Positions 62,659 to 64,000 of a stretch of DNA of 64,000 nucleotides are shown here, piece by piece. Position numbers and translations under genes: made by a program. The stretch comes from an uncultured Arenicella sp. GTDB taxonomy: Bacteria; Pseudomonadota; Gammaproteobacteria; Arenicellales; Arenicellaceae. A model generated the notes under the pieces. The model saw only the letters and a list, made by a program, of their open reading frames with translations, searched no databases and had not been told where the DNA came from. The stretch is from contig CANMNN010000006.1 of the NCBI GenBank assembly GCA_947499305.1, forward strand, positions 1-64,000, written 5' to 3'. Each line of letters opens with the position of its first letter. Positions within the stretch are counted from its first letter, which is position 1.

Positions 62659-63417
62659 TCAACTCTCAGCGAAAACGTCCTCAGGGCGAATTCCCCAATA
62701 ACTAGAAAGGTGCTGTTGGTAAATTTCTTCGCAGCGTTGCAGTAAGGTTTCTACGTCCCCTTCCGTCATACCTGTTGTTTGAATAGGTTCAAGAATTTTT
62801 ATTTCATGGCCCCCGCCTTTTGCTACCTTTTTTGGTACGTCTAGCACATCTTCTAGCGGTTTAGAAACCATAGGAATAATTGGAACCTGAGCTCTGATGG
62901 CCATCTTGAATGCGCCTTGCTTAAAATGCGCCATCTTCCTACCTTGGCTGCGGGTTCCCTCGGGAAATATCCAAATATAACAATCGTCGGCCCGTAAGCG
63001 CTCGACAGCAAGATCAATGCTCGACCCATTTTTACCCTTTGCTTTTCTGTCTACCATGATGTTGTTGGTGGCATCCAATAGCCGCCCCCATAGCGGGATT
63101 TTGCGAAGTTCTTTTTTTGCGATGATTACCGTATTTTTAGGGAACACTGGGCCTTGTAATAGAGGATCAAAGTTCGATTGGTGATTCATTATGATTACCG
63201 CGGGGCCCGGAATCATATTCTCGCGTCCGAGTACGGTAATGCGAACCCTTAAAGCGATGCGCACGCCAAAATTCAGCGTTTTTGCAAACGCCCAAGATAG
63301 AGATTTATGGTGATTAAACGGGAACGACGCTAGGTAGAAAGCAATCGTGGCCAAGGCACACCAAATTGCCACCAAGCTCATTTTGATGTGATATTGAATT
63401 AGGCGTAAAAAGCTCAT
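62659..63417 (-). CDS. plsC: 1-acyl-sn-glycerol-3-phosphate acyltransferase
   Basis: A 252-residue lysophosphatidate acyltransferase. An N-terminal membrane segment (about 13-33) is followed by motif I NHQSNFD (His79, Asp84), the substrate loop, and FPEGTRSQG (151-159) as motif III. IIPMVSKPLED is the last motif. It acylates position 2 of lysophosphatidate at the inner membrane. Some bacteria have several plsC paralogues, so it may not be the essential copy. It faces no neighbour for over 500 bp upstream. Confidence 0.9.
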   Translation of the reverse strand: MSFLRLIQYHIKMSLVAIWCALATIAFYLASFPFNHHKSLSWAFAKTLNFGVRIALRVRITVLGRENMIPGPAVIIMNHQSNFDPLLQGPVFPKNTVIIAKKELRKIPLWGRLLDATNNIMVDRKAKGKNGSSIDLAVERLRADDCYIWIFPEGTRSQGRKMAHFKQGAFKMAIRAQVPIIPMVSKPLEDVLDVPKKVAKGGGHEIKILEPIQTTGMTEGDVETLLQRCEEIYQQHLSSYWGIRPEDVFAES

Positions 63418-64000
63418 AGACCTGCCGCGGGAGTTACTGACTGGATTAGCTTGGCACTTCGTTTCGATCCCAGCGTAGGCTAATCTTGAGGGCTTAATAC
63501 TAGCACATGCAGAGTAATTCTAACGTGCACCTAGTGTTAACAATCGGAGACAGAATGAGAGTTTGATAGGCTGTCACCAGTATTTTTTTATTCGTCACAT
63601 TGAGTGCTCGAGCTGCAAACTCTGTTCAGGCGTCAAGCGTCAAAGCCCTTAGCGCCGGTCGCGAATGAGAAGTAGCGTAATTGTTTCGACACGCTACACA
63701 AAGACCTTAAGGTTAAATGGCTCCAAGAGTGGGATGTTAGAAAACTATAAATACAATGGTTTGAGAATCAGAATTGCCACTGATATTTTGATATTGGTCT
63801 ACAGGAACTTGAATTTGTGGCTTTTGCCTTGAGCACACACGACTTCCCAATCGGTCAATGTCTGTCTGGTGCGATCGAACTTAATGTTACAGCTGCTACA
63901 ACCTCTACTCTGGTTTATGCACTGAGCAGGCTTGAAGGGCGTGTTGTTTGAATTATTCAAATCGTTGATGCATCGCCGAAGCCAAGATTAATTAGCCATT
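63418..64000. other. Region with no confident gene
   Basis: No frame of convincing length or family is visible in these 583 bp. The first part should contain the plsC promoter. A 53-codon frame on the minus strand at 63799-63960 is listed separately as doubtful. I saw no tRNA, repeat or strong hairpin. Confidence 0.6.
63799..63960 (-). CDS. Doubtful small cysteine-containing ORF
   Basis: A TTG-started frame of 53 residues, closed by TAG, with four cysteines, including RGCSSCN and EVVCAQGKS, and basic ends. The composition is protein-like, and the short frame may be a small zinc-binding protein or the remains of a longer gene. There is no good ribosome binding site. The start could also be missing. 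Confidence 0.3.
   Translation of the reverse strand: MNNSNNTPFKPAQCINQSRGCSSCNIKFDRTRQTLTDWEVVCAQGKSHKFKFL

Overview
The window reads as a chromosomal segment of a marine-type heterotrophic gammaproteobacterium. This rests on gene content (5S rRNA, Rof, YpeA-type acetyltransferase, GrxC, cytochrome c5, AIM24 family, many acyl-CoA and molybdenum hydroxylase genes) and on a moderate G+C look. Genus cannot be fixed from the sequence. I saw no IS element, prophage, CRISPR array or tRNA; the region is gene-dense catabolic and housekeeping chromosome.

Layout. 1-270 is the tail of an rRNA operon (5S and terminator). 501-3831 holds a secreted protein of unknown function, a secreted SGNH hydrolase and a membrane acyltransferase-3. 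3951-7108 is an HSD10-like dehydrogenase, FAD monooxygenase and alpha-methylacyl-CoA racemase set. 7228-9468 (minus) has DegV and a family III CoA-transferase; 9579-11483 a thioesterase and an exported M28 peptidase; 11562-13629 (minus) an AIM24 protein and a long FabH-like synthase; 13745-14716 a protein with a C-terminal Rieske domain.

14718-21547 (minus) is a tight six-gene run that looks like one sugar catabolic operon: Gfo/Idh dehydrogenase, TIM-barrel isomerase, MFS transporter, small subunit and FAD subunit of a GMC sugar dehydrogenase, and an exported isomerase. A PAS-AraC regulator is divergent, and the intergenic region carries direct repeats 21 bp apart. 22499-25256 and 35895-38650 are two paralogous IorAB-type molybdenum hydroxylases. 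Between them, 25462-34758 is a seven-gene plus-strand run: gcdH, lysR, hyuA, hyuB, an FAD amine oxidase, an aminotransferase and a uronate dehydrogenase.

38774-45182 carries a drug-type MFS exporter, a ketopantoate reductase-like enzyme, a membrane-anchored haloalkane dehalogenase coupled to rof, an epimerase, a methyltransferase and an exported CIA30 protein. 45229-49826 holds a MOSC protein divergent from tetR-cysC-sat-DHH phosphoesterase (PAPS synthesis and perhaps pAp turnover). 49857-53737 has a TetR gene divergent from a cytochrome c5, Tat-lipoprotein lactone oxidase and Tat-exported PLP enzyme set, followed by a 16-bp tandem repeat array and a membrane-anchored GH1 glucosidase. 55324-63417 holds small metabolic genes, an M1 aminopeptidase lipoprotein, grxC, a molybdopterin oxidoreductase and a PlsC acyltransferase. 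63418-64000 has no confident gene.

The strongest candidates for undescribed biology are the 14.7-21.7 kb glycoside-oxidation locus, the Rieske protein with inverted domain order at 13.7 kb, the exported cytochrome/oxidase/PLP trio at 50.7-53.7 kb and the seven-gene gcdH-hyu-udh run. All functional assignments come from reading motifs by eye, without database searches.
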